A stretch of DNA of 64,000 nt, taken from Luzula sylvatica. Its lineage: Eukaryota > Streptophyta > Magnoliopsida > Poales > Juncaceae. Below the pieces are notes generated by a model that was given only the letters and a program-made list of their open reading frames with translations, ran no database searches and was not told where the DNA came from. Made by a program: the position numbers and the translations under genes. The stretch covers positions 7,078,001-7,142,000 of the forward strand of contig OX326958.1 of the NCBI GenBank assembly GCA_946800325.1, written 5' to 3'. Position 1 is the stretch's first letter, and each line of letters starts with the position of its first letter. Of this stretch, positions 13,201 to 23,361 are shown piece by piece.

Positions 13201-16200
13201 TTTTCTTTTTTTGAAGAAAACCACGAACTAATTTTTCTTAGTTTGAAGAAAACCACAATCTAATTTATTTTTTTTTTGATGAAAACCACAAACTAATTTT
13301 CTTTTTTTGAAGAAACCACAAACTAATTTTATTTTTTTGAAGAAAACAACAAACTAATTTTCTTTTTTTGAAGAAAAACACAAACTAATTTTTCTTTTTT
13401 TGAAAAAAACCACAAACAAATTTTTCTTTTTTTGAAGAAAACCACAAACAAATTTTCTTTTTTTTGTGGTTTTCTTCAAAAAACCACAAACTAATTTTCT
13501 TTTTTTGAAGAAAACGACAAACTAATTTTTCTTTTTTTGAAGAAAACCACAAACAAATTTTCTTTTTTTCAAGAAAACAACAAAATAATTTTCTTTTTTT
13601 TGAAGAAAACCACAAGCTAATTTTCTTTTTTCGAAGAAAACCACAAACTAATTTTCTATTTTTGAAGAAAACCACAAATTAATTTTCTTTTTTTGGACCA
13701 AACTAATTTTATTTTTTTTGTGGAAGCCACAAACTAATTTTCTTTTTTTGTGGTTTTCTTCAAAAAACCACAAACTAATTTTCTTTTTTTGAAGAAACAC
13801 ACAAACTAATTTTCTATTTTTGAAGAAAACCACAAACTAATTTTCTTTTTTTGAAGAAAACCACAAAATAATTTTCTATTTTTTAAGAAAACCACAAACT
13901 AATTTTCTTTTTTTGGAACAAACTAATTTTCTTTTTTTTGTGGAAGCCACAAACTAATTTTCTTTTTTTGTGGTTTTCTTCAAAACACCACAAACTAATT
14001 TTCTTTTTTTGAAGAAATCCATAAACTAATTTTATATTTTTGAAGAAAACCACAAACTAATTTTCTTTTTTTGAAGAAAATCACAAACTAATTTTCTTTT
14101 TTTGAAGAAAACCACAAACTTATATTTTTTTGAAGAAAACCACAAACTAATTTTTCTTTTTTAGAAGAAAACCACAAACTAATTTTCTTATTTTGAAGAA
14201 AACCACAAACTAATTTTCTTTTTTTGAAGAAAACCACAAACTAATTTTATTTTTTTGAAGAATACCACAAACTAATTTTCTTTTTTTGAAGAAACCCACA
14301 AACTAATTTTATATTTTTGAAGAAAACCACAAACTAATTTTCTTTTTTAGAAGAAAACCACAAACTAATTTTCTTTTTTTGAAGAAAACCACAACTAATT
14401 TTTCTTTTTTTTGAAGAAAACCACAAACTAATTTTTTTTTTTTGAAGAAAACCACAAACTAATTTTCTTTTTCTTTTTTGAAGAAAACCACAAACTAATT
14501 TTCTTTTTTTGAAGAAAACCACAAACTAATTTCCTTTTTTTGAAGAAAACTACAATTTTTTCTGGTTTTCTTCAAAAAACCACAAACTAATTTTCTTTTT
14601 TTGAAGAAAAACCACAAACTAATTTTTCTTTTTTTGAAGAAACCACACACTAATTTTCTTTTTTTGAAACAAACAAATTTTCTTTTTTTGAAGAAAACCA
14701 CAAACTAATTTTTCTTTGTTTGAAGAAAACCACAAACTGATTTTCTTTTTTTGAAGAAAACCACAAACTAATTTTCTTTTTTTGAAGAAACCACAAACTA
14801 ATTTTATTTTTTTCAAGAAAACCACAAACTAATTTTTCTATTTTTGAAGAAAACAACACACTAATTTTTCTTTTTTTTGAGGAAAACCACAAACAAATTT
14901 TCTTTTTGTCGTGGTTTTCTTCAAAAAACCACAAACTAATTTTCTTTTTTTGAATAAAACGACAAACTAATTTTATTTTTTTTGAAGAAAACCACAATAT
15001 ATTTTCTTTTTTTCAATAAAACAACAAAATAATTTTCTTTTTTTTTGAAGAAAACCACAAACTAATTTTCTTTTTTTGAAGAAACCCACAAACTAATTTT
15101 TTATTTTTGAAGAAAACCACAAATTAATTTTCTTTTTTTGGACCAAACTAATTTTCCTTTTTTTTTTGTGGAAGCCACAAACTAATTTTTTTTTTTTTTG
15201 GTTTCTTCAAAAAACCACAAACTAATTTTCATTTTTTGAAGAAACACACAAACTAATTTTTTATTTTTGAAGAAAACCACAAACTAATTTTCTTTTTTTG
15301 GAGAAAACCACAAACTAATTTTCAATTTTTGAAGAAAACCATAAACTAATTTTCTTTTTTTGGAACAAACTAATTTTCTTTTTTTTGTTGAAGCCACAAA
15401 CTAATTTTCTTTTTTTGAAGAAACCCACAAACTAATTTTCTTTTTTTGAAGAAAACCACAAACTAATTTTCTTTTTTTGAAGAAAACCACAAACTAATTT
15501 TTTTTTGAAGAAAACCACAAACTAATTTTCTTTTTTTGAAGAAAACCACAAACTAATTTTCTTTTTTTGAAGAAAACCACAAACTAATTTTCTTTTTTTG
15601 ACGAAAACCACAACTAATTTTTCTTTTTTGAAGAAAACCACAAACTAATTTATTTATTTTGAAGAAAACCACAAACTAATTTTCTTTTTTTGAATAAAAC
15701 GACAAACTAATTTTTCTTTTTTTGAAGAAAACCACAATATATTTTCTTTTTTTCAATAAAACAACAAAATAATTTTCTTTTTTTGAAGAAAACCACAAAC
15801 TAATTTTCATTTTTTGAAGAAACCCACAAACTAATTTTCTATTTTTGAAGAAAACCACAAATTAATTTTTTTTTTTTGGACCAAACTAATTTTCTTTTTT
15901 TTTGTGGAAGCCACAAACTAATTTTCTTTTTTTGTGCTTTTCTTCAAAAGACCACAAACTAATTTTCTTTTTTTGAAGAAACCAAACAAACTAATTTTTT
16001 ATTTTTGAAGAAAACCACAAACTAATTTTCTTTTTTTGGAGAAAACCACAAACTAATTTTCTATTTTTGAAGAAGACCACAAACTAATTTTCTTTTTTTT
16101 GTGGAAGCCACAAACTAATTTTCTTTTTTTGTGCTTTTCTTCAAAAAACCACAAACTAATTTTCTTTTTTTGAAGAAACCCACGAACTAATTTTATATTT

Positions 16201-16939
16201 TTGAAGAAAATCACAAACTAATTTTCTTTTTTTGAAGAAAACCACAAACTAATTTTCTTTTTTTGAAGAAAACCACAAACTAATTTTTTTTTGAAGAAAA
16301 CCACAAACTAATTTTCTTTTTTTGAAGAAAACCACAAACTAATTTTCTTTTTTTGAAGAAAACCACAAACTAATTTTATTTTTTTGAAGGTAATCACAAA
16401 CTAATTTTTTTTTTTTTTGAAGAAAACCACAAACTAATTTTCTTTTTTTGAAGAAAACCACAAACTAATTTTCTTTTTTTGAAGAAAACCACAACTAATT
16501 TTTCTTTTTCTGAAGAAAACCACAAACTAATTTATTTATTTTGAAGAAAACCACAAACTAATTTTCTTTTTTTTTTGAAGAAAACCACAAACTGATTTTC
16601 TTTTTTTGAAGAAAACCACAAACTAATTTTTTTTTTTTGGAGAAAACCACAAACTAATTTTTTTTTTGAAGAAAACCACAAACTAATATTTCTTTTTTTT
16701 GAAGAAAACGACAAACTAATTTTTCTTTTTTTGAAGAAAACCACAAACTTATTTTCTTTTTTTGAAGAAAATCACAAATTAATTTTCTTTTTTTTGAAGA
16801 AAACCACGAAGAAATTTTTCATTACGATTCATAGCAATCTGTTTATGCTTTGCGGAATTCAAATAACAAGTTTTTAGATCATTTGTATCGTACCAAATTT
16901 TACAAACACGAAGAAACTTCTCCCCGAGGGCCTGGTCCC

Positions 16940-17530
16940 CTATTGATATTTTCAGATTTTAAAACTGGAGTTTTGGATTTTCAGGTTTTGGAAAGGTTAA
17001 TTCGATATTTCCAGTCATTATAAGTGTATGTTCTAACTTTTCTACTTTTAGAGGGGTATTATTGATATTTTACTATTTACTTGATTTTTTCGGATTGTAC
17101 AAGGGTAATCCTGTTTGTAGAAGGGTGTATTAGATATTTTCCGGTTTGGTGAGGTTTTTTTTGTTTTCATATTTTCGAAGGGTGTGTTGGATATTTTCTG
17201 GTTTTATGAGTTTTTTGTTGAATTATCATATTTTAGAAGGGTGTGTTGGATATTTTCAGGTTTTATGAGTTTTTTTGTTTAATTATCATATTTTCGAAGG
17301 GTGTATTTGATATTTTCAGGTTAAATGAAGTTATTTTTAATTTTTCATATTTTAAAGGGTACATTTTATATTTTGAGATTTTAGAAGGGTATTTTTGAAA
17401 TTTTTGGGATTTTGAGAGGTATAATTCATATTTTCACGTGACATAAGGGTAGTTTTGAAATTTCCTGCTTTAAGAGGGGTATATTTGAAACTTTAAAATT
17501 TCACAAGGGTATTTGTGAAATTGCATAGTG
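16940..17530. repeat. Degenerate ~57-60-bp tandem repeat
   Basis: The phrase GAAGGGTGTGTTGGATATTT and close variants recur at about 17120, 17177, 17236 and 17296, with looser copies either side (AAGGGTA...TTGATATTTT). The wording resembles the GGGTATATGTGATATTT inverted-repeat family found in the MEMO introns (41.2-42.8 kb), so this may be an expanded terminus of such an element. Confidence 0.7.
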
Positions 17531-18615
17531 ATTAATATTATCACGTTGTATAACTATGTCGTAGATTATTGATGATGGGAATTCGGCATTAGAGACGAGG
17601 TACATTCGTCAATTGAACCACTGACAAAAGTTATAAAAATCAAATGACAATTTGAATCTTTTGTAAAACATTGTGTTATAAAAATTATGCTGATCTTGAA
17701 TGGTTACGAAAAGCCGAACGAGAGAATAGTGTTCTCAATGTAATTTTGTGATAATACTTTGACTTGTGAGTTATGAAGTTCGAGTCTTGGGTGTTTATGG
17801 GTAAATCATTCACAAATAGCTTTTGCAAAGACTCATTAAAAAACCAAATTCTTCGTGGTAAGATATTGAGAAAGTATTATTTATATTATGATATTTATTA
17901 TATATATTATTTTGAATAATTCACTTAATATATTATAATTTCAGATTATATACTTAATTTAGAATTTTAATTGTAGATTGTATATTATTTTGAAATACTT
18001 AATTTAGGATTCATGGGTACCTATAAATCTAAATTTATAATTTAATCATATTGTACATTTTAATTTTCTGAATTCAGAATTTAATCATTAGGATATGATG
18101 GCCGCACTTGAAACTAATTATGTTTTCATAAATCATAAAATTGTAGTTACCAAAAAGCAAAATCTAATTGTATATCAAAATGTTGTTTTTACATGGTGGA
18201 ATTGATGGAGATCGGAGATAATTCGCAATGAAATACATGAATATTAATGGAATGCTAAATTGCACTTATAATGTCAGGATTACCTCTACAAATCCTCCCC
18301 AACCTTAGATTTTGAATTTTACTCTTTTGGCTTTTGATATTATTTATGTTTTATTAATGAAAATTCTAATGTTTGTAAGTACATAGTGAGGACGTTGAAA
18401 TACACTCTTTTTTTTGTTAATACATGTATGTTTATTAACGTAAACCTTATTTTTTTCGATATATGATGTTAATAATTGAGCTCTTAAATTATAATAGTAA
18501 AATGAATGAATGATGATATTGTGAACTTTGTTGTAGTGAAACCTATAAAAAAGTCATAATTCGGTACACATGTTAAAAAAATATGATATTGCATCATCTT
18601 AAATATTAATACATA
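17531..18615. other. AT-rich intergenic DNA, interior of a possible Helitron
   Basis: No ORF, RNA gene or repeat could be supported. The Helitron 3' end at 18646 implies that part of this stretch belongs to that element, but no convincing 5' TC terminus was found. A lone GTTCGAGTCTTGG near 17779 resembles a pol III B box but lacks a matching A box. Confidence 0.4.
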
Positions 18616-18646
18616 TACCCGCAGCAACGCGCGGGTATTAACCTAG
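18616..18646 (+). mobile_element. Helitron 3' terminus (plus strand)
   Basis: TACCCGC (18616-18622) pairs perfectly with GCGGGTA (18631-18637) across an 8-nt loop. Six bases on, the sequence ends CTAG (18643-18646) followed by T. A short GC-rich hairpin a few bases before CTRR, with T as the 3' flanking host base, is the classic Helitron end. The element would extend to the left; its 5' end is not identified. Confidence 0.75.
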
Positions 18647-18971
18647 TTCCAATACAATTTCAATGTTGAAAAAACATTAAGCATCAAACATCTTGTACTT
18701 AATTAAGTATGCCCATCTCTCTCTCTATATATATAATAATAATTTTCTAAAATATAATTACGAACATATTATACAAAATTATGTCAATGATTTCACAAAA
18801 AATCTCATTTATAAAATCACACAAAATTAAAAGCCCACAATAAAAACCTGTCATTGGGGCGGATGTTTTGAGCAGAATATGTATATATGTGCCACCATTT
18901 TTATATAGTGCATTATATTTTCTTAATTACTATTATAAAAATGGTATGATTATATTTGCATTGAATGTGTA
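18647..18971. other. AT-rich spacer, nothing recognised
   Basis: Contains a short CTCTCT/ATATAT microsatellite near 18715-18745 and no supportable gene. Confidence 0.5.
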
Positions 18972-19225
18972 TAGGGGTGGCAACGAGCCGAACCGAGCCG
19001 TACACAACCCAGCTCGAGCTCGGCTCGAGTCTGGTTCGAGCCAGGTCGGCTCGACTCGACTCGTAGGAGGGGTTCGAGTTCGGAAGTCCCGCTCGAGCTC
19101 GATTCGAAAAAAACTCGAGCCAGCTCGAAAGAACCGAAAAGTTGCTCGTAGCGACTCAGGCGAGAGGCGACTCAGCGAGAGGCGAGACTCAGGCGACTCA
19201 GGCGAGACTCTTTATTTCAAGAGAA
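18972..19225 (+). mobile_element. hAT-like terminus with GAGCTCGA-rich subterminal DNA
   Basis: TAGGGGTGGCAA at 18972 resembles plant hAT terminal sequence. It is followed by ~200 bp of GC-rich degenerate GAGCTCGAGC / CGACTCAGGCGAG repeats in otherwise AT-rich DNA. The same terminus in reverse (TTGCCACCTCTA) occurs at 36280-36291. The opposite end is not seen, so the element may be truncated by the fold-back element that follows. A 138-codon ORF here is composed of the repeat and is not a gene. Confidence 0.4.
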
Positions 19226-19230
19226 GGACT

Positions 19231-19726
19231 CTTGTTTGGCCAACGTTGGCCAACAACGCTTATTTCACTAAATCTAAATATTAAAATCGAATTTTAACCG
19301 TATAGATATGATTAATATCATTTGAGAATGTTGTAGATTCAATTTCATGAAAAATAAAAACTTCTATCATACTTATCATAATACTTTAAAAAATTGAACG
19401 GTAGGAAATAATTACAACATGAATCATCATTAAATAAATTTTGAAATTCGGTTTGTTTGGTTTGGATGTATTTTAAATCATATAGATAGGCTCAAGATGA
19501 ATTTTTACTAAGTTTCGCTATTTCCTTCATGGAAATCTATAAATTTAACGAAATGGACGGTTATGAAAATATGTTATCGGTTTTGTTAGATACAAAAAAC
19601 GAAATTGTATAAAATTTATTCTACATCATATCTAAATGATATAAAACATATCTATACGGTTAAGATTCGATTATAATATTTAGATTTAGTGTAATAAGTG
19701 TTGTTGGCCGACATTGGCCAAACAAG
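19231..19726. mobile_element. Fold-back (long inverted repeat) element, ~0.5 kb
   Basis: The left arm from CTTGTTTGGCCAAC through roughly 19335 is matched in reverse complement by the right arm ending GGCCAAACAAGAATG at 19730. Shared phrases include CACTAAATCTAAATATT and AACCGTATAGATATG. The arms are about 100 bp with roughly ten mismatches. The interior has no gene. No target duplication was recognised. Confidence 0.7.
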
Positions 19727-19732
19727 AATGTT

Positions 19733-20318
19733 GGCCATTGATCCTAGTATATATATAACATTACAATTAGATTTCAAAATATATATATGTTTGATTTAAA
19801 TTATTTAATAACAATATTTAAAAATAATACAAAGTAAGGGCTTATTTGAACAATACATAGTAATTTATCGGGTCCTAACTTTTTTCATTCTTTTAAACGG
19901 TGCTTCGTCACACTCATTTGTTGCCTTGTGAAAATAACACATCAACCAATGGAATAAAGCCACCTGAGCAGTTACTCCAATTCCAAGGGTTTAGAGGGAA
20001 AGCGAAGAAGAGTAAGGGTTTGTTTGGATGCACTAGTTTTTTCTAGTATAGGATGGTTAATTTTTAGGAATTGGAGTTTTGAAAATTGAAATCCTACAGG
20101 ATATAAAAAATTAAAGAATTCAAATAATATCATGTTTGGATGTCATTTAAGGAATTTCATGGAAATATTAATTTAAAGTATTATTTAAAGTAATTTAGTC
20201 GTATTAGTTTATATAATACAGTATATTTTAATACAATACAATGTAATAGAATATGATATAAAAAAAAATTCTTAAAATTTACAAATACAAAATTCACAAA
20301 TCCAAAATACAAATAAAA
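19733..20318. other. AT-rich intergenic DNA with a MITE-like fragment
   Basis: GGGTTTGTTTGGATGCAC near 20018 resembles the opening of common plant MITEs, but no matching inverted end was found. Nothing else can be supported. Confidence 0.35.
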
Positions 20319-20335
20319 AATTACAAAAAACTATT
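20319..20335. repeat. SINE target-site duplication, left copy
   Basis: AATTACAAAAAACTATT, identical to 20556-20572 on the other side of the SINE. Confidence 0.9.
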
Positions 20336-20420
20336 TTTTTTTTTTGAAGGAGTATCAACAATTTGTCGAGGCCTCGAATATATTGGATAAATGTATGTGA
20401 TCTATTTTGACATTCATAAT

Positions 20421-20460
<40 letters not shown>

Positions 20461-20555
20461 ATATTGATGCCGTCGGGACTCGAACCCATAACCTCTACAA
20501 CATGAGAGTTTTATTGTGCTAAGCACTCAACCATCTAGGCCATGGGACCATTGGC
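20336..20555 (-). mobile_element. tRNA-derived SINE
   Basis: Read on the minus strand, the unit has an A box TGGCCTAGATGG (20531-20542) and a B box GGTTCGAGTCC (20476-20486), so its head is an internal pol III promoter of tRNA origin. The body continues through a CT microsatellite (20421-20456) and about 75 bp of unique sequence to a 3' A run (T run on plus, from 20336). A perfect 17-bp target duplication, AATTACAAAAAACTATT, flanks it at 20319-20335 and 20556-20572. Length is ~220 bp. The tRNA-like head lacks a proper cloverleaf, so it is not a tRNA gene. The intact duplication suggests a fairly young insertion. Confidence 0.9.
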
Positions 20556-20572
20556 AATTACAAAAAACTATT
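20556..20572. repeat. SINE target-site duplication, right copy
   Basis: AATTACAAAAAACTATT, identical to 20319-20335. Confidence 0.9.
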
Positions 20573-21273
20573 AGAAGACGAAATAAGAAGTCAGTGAAAT
20601 AGTTATATAGTTTGGGCCTCATCACTAGGCCTCATCACTAGGCCTGCGAAGTAGTGGGCTTTTATTTTTTTGAGTAAATGCTGAGAAAAATTATAGCTTA
20701 CATAGTTTAACTAGATTTTAGTTAAAATATAAAACATGTTCAATATATGAATTTTAAAAGATAAATACCTCAAAATAATTGTCGTACTGGCTCCCGCCCT
20801 CTCTTTTGTCCAACACCATCGTACGCTCCACTAAAATCTAGCCTTTTTAAATTTGGGGCAATTTCGTTTGTGTCCTTCTAATAGTTCAAAATAACAAATT
20901 TGTCTCTCTAAAACGAACAATTACATATTTATCCTTACAAATCTCAACTTATTTCAATTTTGTCAAAACTTAACAGACATGTTAAAATTAACAGAAAACT
21001 ATTTCATTGACTAATTTACCCCTAGCCCAAATTCATTGAAAATCTAATACATACCCGTTAAGTAACCCCAAACCCATTAAAACACCTAAACCTAACCCAA
21101 CCCGAGAAAACCCTAGACCTATTTTCCTCTTGCCAAACCCGTGAACAACAATGGCGTTCTTGGCGACGCGACGCGACGCGACTGGAGCTATTTTGGCGAC
21201 GCAACACGGCATTGGCGTCGCGAAGCTCATCAGGAATTCACGGCTGAAGCTGGTTAAGCTCTTACTGTTGAAG

Positions 21274-21990
21274 TTGGTCGGAAGTGCTGCGCCAGATTTC
21301 GTATCTGAAATTGTTTTTTATCAGGAATTCATCAAAGTTAGTCTAATTCCATAAAAAAACTTACCTTTCTTTAATATGAATTTTATTGCTCATTTTGTTG
21401 TTACATAATCTAGTGGTTCAGGTCATGCTTTCCGATTACATTGGAAAAAAGTATATCATGCCTTACTGGTACCTCCATTCTCCTTTTAATACTAAATTAC
21501 CATATTTATATCTTTCATGAAACTCAATTTCTTTTCAATTTGTACATAAATTACTACTTTCAGTGACCATTATTCATAATTCGAGAGCATAAATACCAAA
21601 ATTATCAAACTCTCTCTTGACAGCGTGGTAGTGTGGTACGTAAACATATTCCCTCAAAACAATTAATCAATAATTTATTTATTTAATTAACATTAAATAT
21701 TTTTTTAAAAAAAGACTGTTTTCACACCTCGAATGGGTTCAAACAGATAGAAAATCAGGAGGACTCGGTGACTTGAATTATCCTCTCATCTCTGACATCG
21801 CCAAACCTTTTTTCCAAATCTTACGGCGTGTTAATTGTTATCAGGTATTTATTCTTCTAAATTATCATAATGACTATTTGATAATCTTCATGATTTTAAT
21901 ATTATTTATATTATATGAATAACAGGGAATTGCATTGAGAGGATCATTTAAAATAGATAAGGAAACCGAGCGAGAAGTCGATGAAACCCG
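21274..21990 (+). pseudogene. 2-Cys peroxiredoxin (BAS1-like) pseudogene inside the Pack-MULE
   Basis: Five segments in family order read as 2-Cys peroxiredoxin. They are VGSAAPDF...FYQEFIK (21274-21338); LSDYIGKKYIMPYW (21424-21469); SDHYS-stop-FESINTKI...LDSV (21562-21629, TAA at 21577); [18 protein letters not shown] with [13 protein letters not shown] (21714-21844); and GIALRGSFKIDK...VDET (21926-21990). Intact plant enzymes are plastid thiol peroxidases that reduce H2O2. Here the segment with the peroxidatic cysteine (FVCPTE) is missing, as is the C-terminal resolving-cysteine region, and there is a stop. Splice-like borders (CAG before 21424 and 21926, CAG|GT at 21844) survive, so the capture was of genomic DNA, not cDNA. 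The parent gene is elsewhere. Confidence 0.85.
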
Positions 21991-22019
21991 ACCCGAAACG
22001 CATGTGTGTGTAAATTTTG

Positions 22020-22320
22020 TAATCGAGTCGGAAAGTTAATTTTGAATTATGTTGTGATTTTAGTAATCCTGTTGTGGTCGAGCCGGGAAGTTATTTTGAA
22101 TCATGTGTAATTTTTTTAATCATATCGTGATCGAATCGGGAAGTAATATTTGTAATATTTTGTGATATTTTTAACTGTGTGTAATATTTGTACATTGCAA
22201 ATATTTGGCCATTTTTGAATCATGTGATCAAATTGGGAAGTAATCTTTGTAATCTTTTCAATGATAGTGTAATATTGTACATTTGTAATATTTTGAATCA
22301 TGTTGTAATATTTTAGAATT
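22020..22320. repeat. Degenerate GTAATATTTTG / GAATCGGGAAGTAAT repeats
   Basis: Phrases such as GTAATCGAGTCGGAAAG, GGTCGAGCCGGGAAG and GATCGAATCGGGAAG recur every ~60-70 bp and then give way to GTAATATTTTGAATCATG. Part of the Pack-MULE interior; no coding sense. Confidence 0.55.
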
Positions 22321-22689
22321 GTGTTCGTTCTTTGGTATCAATTTTTCTTACAGAACTCTCTTTTTTCAAATATCAGTACATTTGCAAAATGCCCCTCTTT
22401 GTTTCTCTCCTACGCATCTTTGTTTCTCTCCTATTCAAAAAAAAAAAAAAATCGCATAAATTCCATGAATTGCATATAACATTAAAACACAACATATCAA
22501 AACATAACGAAATCACATGTCGAAACAACAATAATTCTAAAACAAAAACATAACAAAACCACATGAATTAAAATAATTTATTCATATTTTCCCAACTAGA
22601 TTTGTCGCAATCTTCAGTGGTAATATTCTGAGCTTCGTCAACCTCCAATTTATCTCAAAATTCATGATATTTGCTGTAACCGAGGGTTA

Positions 22690-22805
22690 TTTCATTGAGG
22701 AGGAGAGAACGAAAGTATAGAAGGCAATCAAGGGTTATTTTTGCTGCAATTGAGGGTTATTTTGCTGCAATTGAGGGTTATTTTTGTTGCAATCGAGGGT
22801 TAATT
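22690..22805. repeat. Short tandem repeat, unit ~25 bp
   Basis: GCTGCAATTGAGGGTTATTT and variants (CAATCAAGGGTTATTT, GTTGCAATCGAGGGTTA) occur four to five times in a row within the Pack-MULE interior. Confidence 0.75.
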
Positions 22806-23361
22806 CTGAGCAATTGGCTTATCTCATGGTGAAGAGAGAGAAATAACGGGAAGAACCATTGAGTGAGTGTTCCTCCTGGCGAAGAAATCAGAGGCAGGCA
22901 CTCCTTGCTTCGCCAAGAGCTTACGAAGACGAAGAAGAAGCCTTTTCCTTGGGGACTAATCCTTGGCGCGACGAGAGTATGATTTTGGTGATGAAGAAAG
23001 CACGACCAAGAAAGAATGAACAAGCGCCATTGGAGAGCTCATGAAGAAGAAATAACAAGAAAAAAGCTGTACTGGGTCTGTCCGGTTAGGATGTTGGATG
23101 TATTTGTGAATTAAACAAAAGGGCATTCTTGTCATTATTTTTTTTATTTGTTAGTTTAATTAATTTGAAATTTGAAATAACAGTTTATTTAACAGAGATT
23201 TAACAGAAACTTAGCTTCAGGAATAAATTTGATATTTATAATTTTAAAATGGATATACATGATATTAATAGAGTTTAAAGAGGATAAATATGTAATTATT
23301 TGTTTTAGAGGGATAAATTTGTTATTTTGAATTTTTGAAGGGACATAGAAGAAATTTTCCC

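Larger units (their letters stand above)
1..16819. repeat. 31-bp satellite array, continues beyond left edge
   Basis: The whole stretch is tandem copies of a 30-32-bp unit with core GAAGAAAACCACAAACTA followed by a T-rich half (TTTTC then 6-10 T). Dividing length by unit gives roughly 540 copies. Variants include AAGAAACC (shortened A run), CACACACTAA, a CTTAGTTTGAAG linker and short units reading GAAACAAACTAA. The array starts before base 1 and ends near 16819, where the text changes abruptly to unique sequence (ATTACGATTCATAGC). It holds no gene: minus-strand reading frames of 60-115 codons are Lys/Phe/Trp/Ser-rich read-through of the repeat, present because the unit contains few stop triplets on that strand. 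Confidence 0.97.
20855..23361. mobile_element. Pack-MULE-like element with long TIRs
   Basis: Left end GGGGCAATTTC (20855) and right end in reverse complement GGGAAAATTTC (from 23361) open long inverted repeats of roughly 150-200 bp. Both run through AATAACAAATTT, CCCTCTAAAA, AATTACATATTTATCCT and a TTCTGTTAA phrase. The TIRs are themselves built of ~30-35-bp sub-repeats. The interior has no transposase but carries a broken 2-Cys peroxiredoxin gene (21274-21990). No matching 9-bp target duplication was found, so the ends have decayed or been rearranged. Wording and layout match the element at 51952-53762, whose 9-bp duplication points to the Mutator superfamily. Confidence 0.75.

Noticed and set aside
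15..16744. Some thirty minus-strand ORFs of 60-115 codons with KKKISLWFSSKK-type peptides
   Set aside because: They are translations of the 31-bp satellite in shifting frames. The peptide repeats follow the DNA repeat, and no start, splice or domain evidence exists.
1..16819. Possibility that the array is interstitial telomere repeat
   Set aside because: The unit contains AAACCAC but never the plant telomere AAACCCT in tandem, and the 31-bp period does not fit.
1..16819. CRISPR-like regular repeats
   Set aside because: There are no unique spacers; both halves of each unit are repeated, and the context is a plant nuclear genome.
17690..17880. A second SINE or tRNA suggested by GTTCGAGTCTTGG
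   Set aside because: No matching A box, tail or flanking duplication was found.
18868..19284. A 138-codon plus-strand ORF
   Set aside because: It runs through degenerate GAGCTCGA / GCGAGACTC repeats and ends in AT-rich DNA; its Arg/Ser-rich peptide reflects composition.
20460..20550. A tRNA gene on the minus strand (A and B boxes present)
   Set aside because: The head does not fold as a cloverleaf, continues into a body with a poly(A) tail, and is bounded by a target duplication, so it is a SINE.
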